A stretch of 39,441 bases of DNA from Thermoflexales bacterium (GCA_025054635.1 JANWZM010000030.1:1-39441), one strand, 5' to 3'. Positions 24,179 through 32,606 are shown, counted from the stretch's first letter. Made by a program: numbers and translations. The notes: a model not told the origin generated them from the sequence alone.

Positions 24179-25533
24179 TGCTCGTTCACCCATTGGCGGA
24201 ACTTATCGCCGCGTTCGGCAAAATCCTTGAACTCGTCATAGCTTGTGCCCCCAGGGGAGAGCAGCACGACGTCTCCTGGCTGGGCGATCTGCTGCGCTGC
24301 GCGCACTGCTTCGCGCAACGACGGGGTGATCACCCATGGCGCCTCACCCGCGGCGGCGCGTAGGTGCTCAGCGACCATCGGCCCCATCTCGCCGAAGAGC
24401 ACGATTGCCTTGCAGCGCGCACGCATCAACCGCGCTGCCTCGTCCCAGGGCAAGTGCTTGTCCCGACCACCGCACAACAGAATGACAGGCTGTTCAAAGC
24501 TGTTCAGCGCAGCTATCAACCGCTCCGGTGCTGTGGCGATTGAGTCGTCATACCAGCGCACGCCGCCTCGCTCTGACACAAGCTCTAAGCGGTGGGCGAC
24601 ACCGCGGAAGCTCGTCGCAACCGTGCGCACTGCTTCAATTGGCGCGCCTGCAAGGACGCTGATTGCCGACGCTGCCAGCACGTTTAAGATGTTGTGCTCG
24701 CCCATTAGTTTCAGGTCGTTGCGGTGAGCAATTACCTGCTCTTGTCCATGCAGGCGCAGCCGCAGCGTGCGCCCAGCGTCTAGCCATGCGCCCTCTTGGT
24801 CAGGCGGCAGCGGATGCGCGCTGAACCACACCGTGCGTTCGGGCTTGCCCATCTGCACCGTGATGGGGTTGTCCGCGCACAGCACGCGCCAATCCGAGGG
24901 CGACTGAAAGTCCAGAATGCGCCGCTTGGCGGCAACATACGCCTCCATCGTCCCGTGGCGGTCGAGGTGGTTTGGGGTGATGTTGGTGATGCAGGCGATG
25001 TGCGGGCTGCGCGTCATGAGCTCGAGCTGGAAGGAGGACAGTTCCATTACAACGACGTCATCCGCTTGGATGTGCGCCAGGTCGGTGATCAGGGGATTGC
25101 CGATGTTGCCGCCGACCCAAACGCGCTGCCCGGCTTGTTTAAGCATCTCGCCAACGAGCGTCGTCGTTGTCGTTTTGCCTGCCGAGCCCGTGATCCCGAC
25201 CACAGGGGCAGGGCAGCGCTCGATGAAAAGCTGGGCGTCGTTCGTAAGCGGGATGCCTCGGCGCTGCGCCTCGCGCACGATCGGCAAGTCGAGCGGCACG
25301 CCGCCGCTGACGCAGACCAAAGTGCACCCGTCGAGCAAGCCAAGAGGATGCCCGCCGCCGACAACGTTCAGCCCTTCTAGCTCTGCCAAGTCGTCTAGCT
25401 CAAGCGCCTGGACTGGCTTGGCGTCGTTTAGCGTGACGCGCGCGCCTTGCGCAAGCAAGTAACGCGCCAGCGCCTTGCCTTGCCGCGCGGCGCCGAGGAT
25501 CAACACTTGTTGGTCGTGCCAGCTCTCAATCAC
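24172..25533 (-). CDS. murD: UDP-N-acetylmuramoylalanine--D-glutamate ligase
   Basis: Adds D-Glu to UDP-MurNAc-L-Ala. The 453-residue protein has an N-terminal Rossmann-like domain (VLILGAARQGKALARYL), the ATP loop GITGSAGKTTTTTLV, ITPNHLDRHGTMEAY, and the C-terminal CGGRDKHLPWDE and SPGGTSYDEFKDFAERG. The start is a GTG at 25533: AGGAGG lies six bases upstream, and GTGA overlaps the mraY stop. An in-frame ATG at 25569 would reach into mraY and lacks such a site. Confidence 0.96.
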   Translation of the reverse strand: MIESWHDQQVLILGAARQGKALARYLLAQGARVTLNDAKPVQALELDDLAELEGLNVVGGGHPLGLLDGCTLVCVSGGVPLDLPIVREAQRRGIPLTNDAQLFIERCPAPVVGITGSAGKTTTTTLVGEMLKQAGQRVWVGGNIGNPLITDLAHIQADDVVVMELSSFQLELMTRSPHIACITNITPNHLDRHGTMEAYVAAKRRILDFQSPSDWRVLCADNPITVQMGKPERTVWFSAHPLPPDQEGAWLDAGRTLRLRLHGQEQVIAHRNDLKLMGEHNILNVLAASAISVLAGAPIEAVRTVATSFRGVAHRLELVSERGGVRWYDDSIATAPERLIAALNSFEQPVILLCGGRDKHLPWDEAARLMRARCKAIVLFGEMGPMVAEHLRAAAGEAPWVITPSLREAVRAAQQIAQPGDVVLLSPGGTSYDEFKDFAERGDKFRQWVNEQW

Positions 25534-26651
25534 GGCGATCCTCCTGCGCTCACACAGCCCAGCAAGCACCGCCCGGCGCGAATCTCCTCCATCGGCGGGT
25601 TGCCGAACGAGGCTAAACCAATGCCGACCATGCCGAAGAACAAGGCAATGACGAAGAAGCGCTGGACGATTTGTGGCTCACTCCACCCAAGCAGCACGAA
25701 ATGATTGTGCAAGGGCGACATCTTGAACAAGCGTCTACCCTCTCCGTACTTGCGCTTGGTGTATTTGAAGTAGCCCACTTGCAGGATCACGCTTAGGGTC
25801 TCCGCCATGGGCACAATGGCGATGATCGGCAGCAACAGCCATTGACCTGTCATCAGCGCGACCACGCCGAGCACGCCGCCGAGCGCTTCACTGCCTAGGT
25901 CACCCATCATCACTTGGGCAGGGTGGATGTTGAACCACAGAAACCCTAACAGTGACCCGACTAGCACCATGCACAACATGGTGATGAACACCTGACCTTG
26001 CATGTACGCAATGACGCCGTAAGCGACAAACGCGACGCTGACGATCAACGCTGCTAACCCATCCAAGCCATCAGTGAGGTTGACGGCGTTTGCCGAGGCG
26101 TGAATGATGAAGACAGCTACTGGAATCCACGCCAGTCCTAGCGCGATTGGGTCGCTGATGCCGGGGATGCCCACGCGGTTGACACCGAAGGCGAGGTTCA
26201 TCACCAACGCAGCCGCTACGGCGATGATCAACTGGATCAGCGCCTTGCTCCGCCCGCGCATTCCCTCACCGCGCCGAATCCCGATGACGCCCATGTAGTC
26301 GTCCACCGCGCCCAGGGCGGCAAAGCCAAGTAAGACGAAGATTGGCACGGCAATTGAGTTGCCGACCAGCACAAACTGCACCAGCGCTGGATCAATCCGC
26401 ACCGCCAGGCGGGTGTAGGCATACATCACGCCGATCAGCAGAACGGTCGGCAGGATGAACATCACCCCGCCCATCGTTGGCGTGCCTGCCTTCACGTAGT
26501 GGCTGGCTGGACCGTCAATTCGGATGCGCTTGCCGATGCGGGCTTTCTTGAGCACGTGGATGACTGCCGGCCCAAGCAGCAGGGTGAGCACGAAGGCAGC
26601 TCCACCTGCCATCAGACAAATCCCCATCTGTGGTGCGGAAAGTTGCCCCAT
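25530..26651 (-). CDS. mraY: Phospho-MurNAc-pentapeptide transferase MraY
   Basis: Transfers phospho-MurNAc-pentapeptide to undecaprenyl phosphate, making lipid I. The 373-residue protein has about ten membrane helices and the family signatures GTPTMGGVMFILP, AVNLTDGLDGLA (catalytic Asp cluster), MGDLGSEALGG and MSPLHNHFVLLGWSE. The ATG overlaps the murF stop by one base (TAATG) with GGAGGGC upstream. It overlaps murD by 4 bp. Confidence 0.97.
   Translation of the reverse strand: MGQLSAPQMGICLMAGGAAFVLTLLLGPAVIHVLKKARIGKRIRIDGPASHYVKAGTPTMGGVMFILPTVLLIGVMYAYTRLAVRIDPALVQFVLVGNSIAVPIFVLLGFAALGAVDDYMGVIGIRRGEGMRGRSKALIQLIIAVAAALVMNLAFGVNRVGIPGISDPIALGLAWIPVAVFIIHASANAVNLTDGLDGLAALIVSVAFVAYGVIAYMQGQVFITMLCMVLVGSLLGFLWFNIHPAQVMMGDLGSEALGGVLGVVALMTGQWLLLPIIAIVPMAETLSVILQVGYFKYTKRKYGEGRRLFKMSPLHNHFVLLGWSEPQIVQRFFVIALFFGMVGIGLASFGNPPMEEIRAGRCLLGCVSAGGSP
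25540..25545 (-). promoter_or_regulatory. Ribosome binding site of murD
   Basis: AGGAGG on the minus strand, 6 nt before the GTG start at 25533; lies inside the end of mraY. Confidence 0.85.
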
Positions 26652-28117
26652 TAATTGCCCTCCGCTTCTGCCAACGCCCCAAGGCCGGCGACGATCTCCT
26701 CCATCTTCATGCCGCGCGACCCCTTGACCAGGATGACGCAGCGCTCAGTGACGAGCTGCTGCAGCAGCGATAGCGCCTCCTCGTTTGTGTTGACGTGAAA
26801 GACGCGCTCAGGTTTTGCGCCGCACTCGATAGCTGCTCGGCACATCCAAGCAGCGCGGGCGCCAACTCCGATGAAGTAGTCAGCCACACTGCCTGCACGG
26901 CAGCCGACTTCCTCGTGTGCTTGGCGTTCTAACTCGCCGAGTTCGAACATGTCGCCCAACACAGCAACGCGCGGCCCATGCTCGCTGATTTCGCTCAGCA
27001 AATTCAGCGCAGCTAGAGTGGATTCGCGGCTGGCGTTGTAGGCGTCGTCCAGCACTAGCGAACCGCGCGGCCCTTTAGCCATCACTAAGCGAAGCTGCTC
27101 TCCGGGCGCGAAGAACGCCTCAGCGACCTCCTCCAGCGACATTCCTTCGATCAGCCCGACCGCAGCCGCGCGCAGCGCGGTGTGGACGCTGTGCCGCCCA
27201 AGCAGCGGCAAGCGCATTTTGAGGCTGCGCTTGTCGTAGTGCAGCGTGAACGCGATCCCGTTCAGCCCAAAACTTTCGATGTCGCTTGCGCGCACCTGCG
27301 CGGTCTCAGCCGTCCCGTACGTCACCACCCGCGCGCGCGTGAGCGCAGCCATGGCGCGGACGCGATCGTCGTCCTCGTTGAGCACAGCGACGCCGCCAAC
27401 TTCAGCCGGTGGCAGCGCCTGGACAAGCTCTGACTTTGCCTGAGCGATCCGCTCGATGCTGCCCAAGCGGGAGAGGTGCACTGGGGCGACCATCGTCACT
27501 ACGCCGATGTGAGGGCGCGCCCACTGGCAATAGCTGGCGATCTCGCCGAGTTGATGCATACCCATCTCAATTACCGCGCGCTCATGCGTCGGGCGCAGCT
27601 TGAGCAGTGTGAGCGGCACGCCAATCTCGTTGTTGTAGTTCCCTTCGCTTTTCAGCACGCGGAAGCGCGTTGCCAGCACTTGAGCGATTAGCTCCTTCGT
27701 TGTCGTCTTGCCCACACTGCCAGTCACACCGACGACGCGCAACTGCGGGTTGGCAGCGCGCAGCCGCCAGAAGGCAGAGAGCTGCTGAAGTGCTGCCAAG
27801 GGGTCTTCTACGCAGATCAGCAGCGGATCTTCGCGCGTCAGCGGCGTCTCGGGGTGTGCTACGTCAAGGCGCTGAGCTGAAACGCCATCGAGCAGCGCCA
27901 CTTTGCCGCGCTGCACTAGCGCGACGCGCGCACCGCGGCTCAGCGCGTCCGCGACGAAGTAGTGCCCATCGGTGTGCTCACCTGCCAGCGCTACAAACAT
28001 TGCGCCAGGTTGAGCCTGGCGCGAGTCGATCACAACATTCGTGATCGGCATGGCTTGAGCCTCTGTGCGGCGCAGCCCGCTGAGCGCCTCGATGACATCT
28101 GCAACCGTGAGTGTCAT
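26651..28117 (-). CDS. murF: UDP-MurNAc-tripeptide--D-alanyl-D-alanine ligase
   Basis: Adds D-Ala-D-Ala to the tripeptide precursor. The 488-residue protein has the MurF-type start (SRQAQPGAMFVALAGEHTDGH), the ATP loop GVTGSVGKTTTKELIAQ, GNYNNEIGVPLTLL, IEMGMHQLGEIA, LDDAYNASRES and VKGSRGMKME. These identify MurF rather than MurE. It begins 20 bp after ftsI, with no murE between them, and AGAGG before the ATG. Confidence 0.96.
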   Translation of the reverse strand: MTLTVADVIEALSGLRRTEAQAMPITNVVIDSRQAQPGAMFVALAGEHTDGHYFVADALSRGARVALVQRGKVALLDGVSAQRLDVAHPETPLTREDPLLICVEDPLAALQQLSAFWRLRAANPQLRVVGVTGSVGKTTTKELIAQVLATRFRVLKSEGNYNNEIGVPLTLLKLRPTHERAVIEMGMHQLGEIASYCQWARPHIGVVTMVAPVHLSRLGSIERIAQAKSELVQALPPAEVGGVAVLNEDDDRVRAMAALTRARVVTYGTAETAQVRASDIESFGLNGIAFTLHYDKRSLKMRLPLLGRHSVHTALRAAAVGLIEGMSLEEVAEAFFAPGEQLRLVMAKGPRGSLVLDDAYNASRESTLAALNLLSEISEHGPRVAVLGDMFELGELERQAHEEVGCRAGSVADYFIGVGARAAWMCRAAIECGAKPERVFHVNTNEEALSLLQQLVTERCVILVKGSRGMKMEEIVAGLGALAEAEGN

Positions 28118-28137
28118 AACCTCTGCATTCTATGGAC

Positions 28138-29859
28138 TCAGCCTGCCCGAGCCGAGGCAATGCCTGCGCGTCGGCACAGGTAGGCAACCACGTCGCGGAA
28201 CACAGGGCCAGTCGTCGGCGCTGCCCAGCGCGAGGACTGGGGCTGGTCTAGTTTTACGAGCACAGTGAATCTGGGTTCAAGCACAGGGGCAAAGCCCACA
28301 TAGGTCACGATGGTGGTCTCTTGTCTGACGCCGTTGCGATACCACTCGGCTGTGCCAGTCTTCCCAGCGGCTGGGCACTCTGGCGGAAGCGCCTGCGGCG
28401 TTGCGCGGCGGCTGGCGCGCGCCATCAGCTCCCGCAATGTGCGCGCGGTCTCGGCGCTGATCACGACCCGCGACGGAGTGGGCTGCTTGTGGACGACTGT
28501 GCTGTTCACTGGCTTCCACTTGCGCACAACGTAGGGTTGCATCCACATCCCATCGTTAGCGACTGTGTTGAAGGCGTTGAGCACTTGGATCGGAGTCGCC
28601 ATCATCCCCTGACCAAAGCTGTTCGTGGCTAGGTCTGTGCGCGACCACTCCACATCCCGCGGCGTGCGCAACCGCCCAGGCGACTCGTTGGCAAGGTCAA
28701 TCCCTGTAATGCTGCCGAACCCGAATAGGCTCAGGCGCTCGTAGAAGTCCTTCGCGCCGAGGTCGAGCGCGATCTGTGCTGTGGGCACGTTCAGGGACAG
28801 CGCTAACACGTCCTCGATGCTGGCACGCCCTCGCCGAATGCCCTCGGCATTGCGGATCGCTCGCCCCGAGATCACCAACCTGCCCGTGTCGGTCAGAATG
28901 CTGTTAGGCGTGATCAGCCCTTTCTCCAGCCCAGCCGCGATTGTCATCACTTTGAGCACCGAGCCAGGCTCGTAGGGCACGCTCACCACAGGGTCAACAA
29001 GCAAACCCGGCTGCGCAGCTAACTCGACGGCGCGGTTGGGGTCGTAGCCTGGCGCGACTGCCGAAGCCAAGATTGCGCCTGTGCGGGTGTCCATGACCAC
29101 AATGACACCGCTCTGGGCGCGCGTTTCCTGTAACGCCTGTTGCAGGCGTTGCTCGACATAAGTTTGCAGCGCTAGATCCACGGTGAGCACCAGGTCTGCT
29201 CCTTCAAGCGTCGGCGTGACAACCAGCACATCGGTGCGGCCGCGCTCGCGGCGGACACCAGGCGGAGGGTTAAGCTCGCTGTCGTAGTAGCCCTCTACGC
29301 CTGCGTAGCCTTTCGGCTGCAAGCTGACGAAGCCAATGAGCGGACCCGCGACTAGCCCTTGGGGGTAGACCCTTGCCCAGCCCTTCTCGACGAGGAGACC
29401 GCGTAGTTTGCGCGCCGCAACCGTCGTGGTCAACATGTGCGTGACCTCGGGTGAGAGGTTGTAGGCGAGGATCGTGCTCAGAGTCGGCGTCGGCGAGCGG
29501 CTATCAGCGATGATGCCGCGAATCTGCTGCTGAAGCTGCTCCACAGGGCGACCTGTGGCGGGGGAGAGTGCCTCTGCCAGTGCCGACACCTGTGCTGACA
29601 GGTCGGGTTCAGCCGACAGGGCGGCTGGATCAAGGCGCACGAGGTAGGCGCGCTGGCTCACTGCGAGCACAGCGCCAGAGCGATCAAAAATTCGCCCGCG
29701 CGGTGCAGGGTTGAGGTAGGTCTTCAGTTGCTGGTAGCGCGCTTGTGCAGCGTAGCGCTGTCCCTCTACCACCTGTACGCGCAGCGCTTGAACCAACGCA
29801 AGCACAAGCAGCAGGCTGAAGACAAGCCCTAAAGTGAGCAACCGACGCGACGAGAGCAC
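28138..29859 (-). CDS. ftsI: Class B penicillin-binding protein (FtsI / PBP3-type transpeptidase)
   Basis: Cross-links septal peptidoglycan. The 573-residue protein has a short cytosolic end, one membrane helix (about 10-30), the dimerisation/pedestal domain with PRGRIFDRSGAVLA, and a transpeptidase domain with SxxK (SVLK, in PYEPGSVLKVM), SxN (SLN) and KTG (AAGKTGTAEW). There is no PASTA domain at the C-terminus. The GTG start at 29859 is fixed by AGGAGG seven bases upstream; a longer form to 29958 would run into ftsL and begins with a Cys-rich unnatural stretch. Confidence 0.95.
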   Translation of the reverse strand: MLSSRRLLTLGLVFSLLLVLALVQALRVQVVEGQRYAAQARYQQLKTYLNPAPRGRIFDRSGAVLAVSQRAYLVRLDPAALSAEPDLSAQVSALAEALSPATGRPVEQLQQQIRGIIADSRSPTPTLSTILAYNLSPEVTHMLTTTVAARKLRGLLVEKGWARVYPQGLVAGPLIGFVSLQPKGYAGVEGYYDSELNPPPGVRRERGRTDVLVVTPTLEGADLVLTVDLALQTYVEQRLQQALQETRAQSGVIVVMDTRTGAILASAVAPGYDPNRAVELAAQPGLLVDPVVSVPYEPGSVLKVMTIAAGLEKGLITPNSILTDTGRLVISGRAIRNAEGIRRGRASIEDVLALSLNVPTAQIALDLGAKDFYERLSLFGFGSITGIDLANESPGRLRTPRDVEWSRTDLATNSFGQGMMATPIQVLNAFNTVANDGMWMQPYVVRKWKPVNSTVVHKQPTPSRVVISAETARTLRELMARASRRATPQALPPECPAAGKTGTAEWYRNGVRQETTIVTYVGFAPVLEPRFTVLVKLDQPQSSRWAAPTTGPVFRDVVAYLCRRAGIASARAG

Positions 29860-29866
29860 TGCATTA

Positions 29867-29872
29867 CCTCCT
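29867..29872 (-). promoter_or_regulatory. Ribosome binding site of ftsI
   Basis: AGGAGG on the minus strand, 7 nt before the GTG at 29859; decides the start. Confidence 0.85.
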
Positions 29873-29884
29873 GTGCGGTCCACC

Positions 29885-30211
29885 TCAGCGGTTGGCGCCC
29901 GTGAGCAGCACCTCTTGCTCCTCTGGGGGGGCAAAGCCGAGCTGTCGCGCCCGCCCAACCATCACGCGCGGCGAGGTCACCTCGCTGATCTCAACCCATA
30001 GCTGATTGGACTGTTCCTGCAGTTCGATTTGCTGCTGCTCGAGCCGTTCGAGCTCTTCCAGCAGCGCCACGTTCTCGGTGCTCAGCCACAGCCACAGTAC
30101 GGCAAGCGCCAAGAAAATAACTGTGCTCACGACCACGATGAGCAGCGCAGCGCGCTCAGACACGCGGACGTTTGCCAGCCAGTCTCGAGTTTTGCGGATC
30201 GCGTTTGTCAC
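29885..30211 (-). CDS. ftsL: FtsL-like septum protein
   Basis: A small bitopic protein of 108 residues: cytosolic N-terminus, one membrane helix (about 22-45), then a heptad-type coiled coil (NVALLEELERLEQQQIELQEQSNQLWVEI) and the end MVGRARQLGFAPPEEQEV, the pattern of FtsL/DivIC proteins. Identity rests on this layout and on its place between rsmH and ftsI; sequence conservation is low in the family. The GTG at 30211 has GGAGG eight bases upstream and lies 4 nt after the rsmH stop. A longer in-frame form starting within rsmH (30277) is rejected. Confidence 0.8.
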   Translation of the reverse strand: MTNAIRKTRDWLANVRVSERAALLIVVVSTVIFLALAVLWLWLSTENVALLEELERLEQQQIELQEQSNQLWVEISEVTSPRVMVGRARQLGFAPPEEQEVLLTGANR

Positions 30212-30215
30212 CCTG

Positions 30216-31124
30216 TCAACCTCCGATGCGCTCGGCGACGCGCAGCCGTGCGCTGCGCGCGCGCGGATTGACTGCAATTTCCTCGGGCGAGGGCATGATC
30301 GGTCGTCGCGTGAGCAACTTCAGCCGCGGTGGCGAGGCATTCGCCTTACCAAACCCAGGCGAGTAAGCCTGCGGCATGGACTCGTGCCTGAAGGTCTCTT
30401 TCACGATGCGATCCTCGAGTGAGTGAAACGCGATGACGGCAATCCGCCCTCCCTCAGCCAAGAGATCGATCAAGCGCGGCAGGGCTTCGCGCAGGCGGCG
30501 CAGTTCATCGTTGACGGCGATGCGCAACGCCTGAAAGACTTGCGTCGCAGGATGAATCCGCCTAGAGCGCGGCTTGATGATGTCAGCGACGACATCGCGT
30601 AACTGGCTTGTGCTGCGCAGCGGGCGTGCGCGCCAGATCGCCTGCGCGACGTGCATGGCGTTGGGCACCTCGCCATATTCGCGCAGCACGCGGGCAAGCG
30701 TGGCGAGGTCTGTCGTGTCGAGCCATTCAGCGGCACTGATGCCTGCTGTTGGGTCGAAGCGCATGTCCAGCGGCCCTTCGCGCATGAACGAAAAGCCGCG
30801 GGCGGGGTCTTCGAGCTGATTCGCCGACAAGCCGAGGTCGACCAGCACGCCGTCCACGGGGGCGAACCCAAGCTGACGCGCTCGCGTCGGCGCTTCATCA
30901 AGCCAGCATGGGTGCAGGATCAAGCGTTCGTCGGGGATGCACGCGCGCACGCGCACAATCGCAGCCGGGTCGGCGTCAAAGCCCAACACCAAGCCATCTG
31001 GCGCGCAACGCTCGAGAAGCCCTGCGGCGTGCCCGCCGTTGCCCACAGTGCAATCTAGGTAGCGCCCGCCGGGACGCGGCTGTAACGCTCGCATCACTTC
31101 GTCAAACAGAACTGGCACATGCAT
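30216..31124 (-). CDS. rsmH: 16S rRNA (cytosine1402-N4)-methyltransferase RsmH
   Basis: Methylates C1402 of 16S rRNA. The 302-residue protein has the family start HVPVLFDEVMRAL, the SAM loop LDCTVGNGGHAAGLLE, VDLGLSANQLEDPARGFSF (usual form has SS-QLD), GPLDMRFD, and IAFHSLEDRIVKETFR, followed by the C-terminal NPRARSARLRVAER. It is the second gene of the dcw operon, 6 bp after mraZ. Confidence 0.97.
   Translation of the reverse strand: MHVPVLFDEVMRALQPRPGGRYLDCTVGNGGHAAGLLERCAPDGLVLGFDADPAAIVRVRACIPDERLILHPCWLDEAPTRARQLGFAPVDGVLVDLGLSANQLEDPARGFSFMREGPLDMRFDPTAGISAAEWLDTTDLATLARVLREYGEVPNAMHVAQAIWRARPLRSTSQLRDVVADIIKPRSRRIHPATQVFQALRIAVNDELRRLREALPRLIDLLAEGGRIAVIAFHSLEDRIVKETFRHESMPQAYSPGFGKANASPPRLKLLTRRPIMPSPEEIAVNPRARSARLRVAERIGG
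30220..30224 (-). promoter_or_regulatory. Ribosome binding site of ftsL
   Basis: GGAGG on the minus strand, 8 nt before the GTG at 30211 and inside the end of rsmH. Confidence 0.75.
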
Positions 31125-31130
31125 CGCGCC

Positions 31131-31559
31131 TCAGACGCCTAACTTCGCCCAGATGTTCTGGTCGGCTGCATGCGTGCGTATTTCCTGCTGGGCGCGATCC
31201 CATTCAGATGCATTCCACAGCTCAATGAACCGCCCCACGCCGACGATGATGACTTCGCCGGCGAGGGCAGCGTAGTCGCACAGCGCCTGCGGAATGACCA
31301 CACGGTTTTGCTTGTCGGGCACTGTGTCGTAAGCATTTGTGAACAGCAGCCGGCGCAACGTTGCTGCCTCGCGATCCATCAAGGGCAGCGCACTCACGCG
31401 CTCGAACAGCGCTTGAAACTCCTCTGCTGGGTATACAAGCAGGCACTTGTCCATCCCGGCGGTGATCACAACGCCGTCAGCAAGGCGTGTGCGGAACTTC
31501 GCTGGCAACGCCAGGCGGTTCTTGTCGTCCAATGTATGGACAAACATGCCTAAAAACAT
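31131..31559 (-). CDS. mraZ: Transcriptional regulator MraZ
   Basis: A DNA-binding protein of the AbrB-like double-barrel fold that represses its own dcw operon in species studied. The 142 residues show two repeats: FLGMFVHTLDDKNRLALPAKFR and TVPDKQNRVVIPQALCDYA, the DxxxR pattern of MraZ. The first gene of the operon. The ATG at 31559 has no clear ribosome binding site. Its leader carries a phased array of MraZ-box-like repeats (31587-31636), which fits autoregulation. Confidence 0.95.
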   Translation of the reverse strand: MFLGMFVHTLDDKNRLALPAKFRTRLADGVVITAGMDKCLLVYPAEEFQALFERVSALPLMDREAATLRRLLFTNAYDTVPDKQNRVVIPQALCDYAALAGEVIIVGVGRFIELWNASEWDRAQQEIRTHAADQNIWAKLGV

Positions 31560-31586
31560 AAAAGCACAAGTGGAGAGCCGCTGGTC

Positions 31587-31636
31587 GCACCACGATGCAC
31601 CACTCTACCCCACTTTGCGCCACCATCATACACTGA
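31587..31636 (-). promoter_or_regulatory. MraZ-box array in the mraZ leader
   Basis: On the minus strand, successive 10-bp units read TCAGTGTATG, ATGGTGGCGC, AAAGTGGGGT, AGAGTGGTGC, ATCGTGGTGC. GTG falls at the same place in all five and GTGG in the last four. Known MraZ sites are also direct repeats with a 10-bp period: TGGG-type in E. coli and AAAGTG[T/G] in Mycoplasma. The array overlaps the -10 box and the predicted transcription start. Confidence 0.75.
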
Positions 31637-31652
31637 AGCCTCTAATCCGCAA
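31625..31652 (-). promoter_or_regulatory. Promoter of the dcw operon (mraZ)
   Basis: TTGCGG (31652-31647), 16 bp, TATGAT (31630-31625) on the minus strand, the latter preceded by TG. Start of transcription would be near 31618, giving a leader of about 60 nt that contains most of the MraZ boxes. Confidence 0.6.
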
Positions 31653-31724
31653 CAAAGCGCCTCCTCAACCCCTGCTGAAGCACTTGTCCGCAGCCCTGCG
31701 TCGCTGATGGGCAGCCAAATGCAG

Positions 31725-31730
31725 TGCAAT
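31725..31730 (+). promoter_or_regulatory. -10 box of lgt
   Basis: TGCAAT, 10 nt before the ATG at 31741; near-leaderless arrangement. AATAAT at 31728-31733 is an alternative reading that would make the mRNA leaderless. Confidence 0.4.
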
Positions 31731-31740
31731 AATCCGGGGC

Positions 31741-32589
31741 ATGGAACCGCGAGTTGCCTTCGAGATCGGGCCGATCAAGGTTCACTGGTATGGGATCGCG
31801 GTCACACTCGGCATTCTGACAGCGACGTTCATCGCCTCGCGCGAGCTAAAACGCCGCAGCCTCGACGTGGCTTTGGCTTGGGACGGGGTGCTGTGGGTCA
31901 CTGGGTTCGGGCTTGTCGGTGCGCGGCTGTATCACGTCTTATCGTCGCCAAATGACGGGGTGAGCGGCGGCTGGGCGTACTACAGCCAAAACCCGCTGCA
32001 GATCTTTGCAGTGTGGAACGGAGGGTTGGGCATCTTTGGAGGGCTGCTCGGCGGCACGCTTGGCTTGTGGCTCTTCACGCGCAAGCATGGCGTGCCGTTC
32101 TGGATCGTTGCGGACAGCGCTGCGCCTGGCGTTGCGCTCGGGCAGGCGGTCGGTAGGTGGGGCAACTACTTTAACCAGGAACTCTACGGAGGCCCAACAG
32201 GCTCTTCGTGGTGGGGAGTCACTATTGACCCACCCTACCGCATCCGCACGCCCTACGCGGACTACACAGACCTGGCAACTTTCCCGCCAGAGACTCGGTT
32301 TCACCCCACTTTCCTCTACGAGTCGGTGTGGAATCTGATTGGATTCGCGTTGCTCATCTGGCTTAGCCGACGCTGGGCTTCTCGCCTGCGCGAGGGAGAT
32401 TGCGCAGGGGGTTATTTGGTTTGGTATGGCGTAGGGCGAGCCTGGATTGAGCTTCTCTTCCGACCTGACGCATGGACGATTGGCAGTGTGCCAACCGCTG
32501 TCCTTTTCGCTGCTGCATTTGTCGTGCTCGGGGTGGGTGTGCTCGTGGCAAATCGCCTGTCCGTGCCCCTGAGCACCCAGCGCGCATAA
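31741..32589 (+). CDS. lgt: Prolipoprotein diacylglyceryl transferase
   Basis: Adds diacylglycerol to the lipobox Cys of prolipoproteins in the inner membrane. The 282-residue protein has about seven membrane helices, an N-terminal GPIKVHWYGIAVTLGIL, the GLVGARLYHV segment with the catalytic His, the signature GRWGNYFNQELYGGPT, and HPTFLYESVWNLIGF. A possible substrate, the Tat lipoprotein MsrP, is encoded in the window. Divergent from mraZ with a 181-bp shared promoter region. The cytochrome gene begins 17 bp downstream. Confidence 0.95.
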   Translation: MEPRVAFEIGPIKVHWYGIAVTLGILTATFIASRELKRRSLDVALAWDGVLWVTGFGLVGARLYHVLSSPNDGVSGGWAYYSQNPLQIFAVWNGGLGIFGGLLGGTLGLWLFTRKHGVPFWIVADSAAPGVALGQAVGRWGNYFNQELYGGPTGSSWWGVTIDPPYRIRTPYADYTDLATFPPETRFHPTFLYESVWNLIGFALLIWLSRRWASRLREGDCAGGYLVWYGVGRAWIELLFRPDAWTIGSVPTAVLFAAAFVVLGVGVLVANRLSVPLSTQRA

Positions 32590-32590
32590 T
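32585..32590 (+). promoter_or_regulatory. Possible -10 box of the cytochrome gene
   Basis: CATAAT overlaps the lgt stop codon, 16 nt before the ATG at 32607. Read-through from lgt is equally possible. Confidence 0.3.
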
Positions 32591-32606
32591 GCGAGTGCTT
32601 GGGTAG

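Noticed and set aside
26651-28117. Whether this Mur ligase could be MurE
   Set aside because: The motifs LDDAYNAS and VKGSRGMKME are MurF-type, and the gene directly precedes mraY as murF does.
29860-29958. Longer FtsI reaching into ftsL
   Set aside because: The GTG at 29859 has an ideal AGGAGG; the extra N-terminus is Cys/Arg-rich and not conserved-looking.
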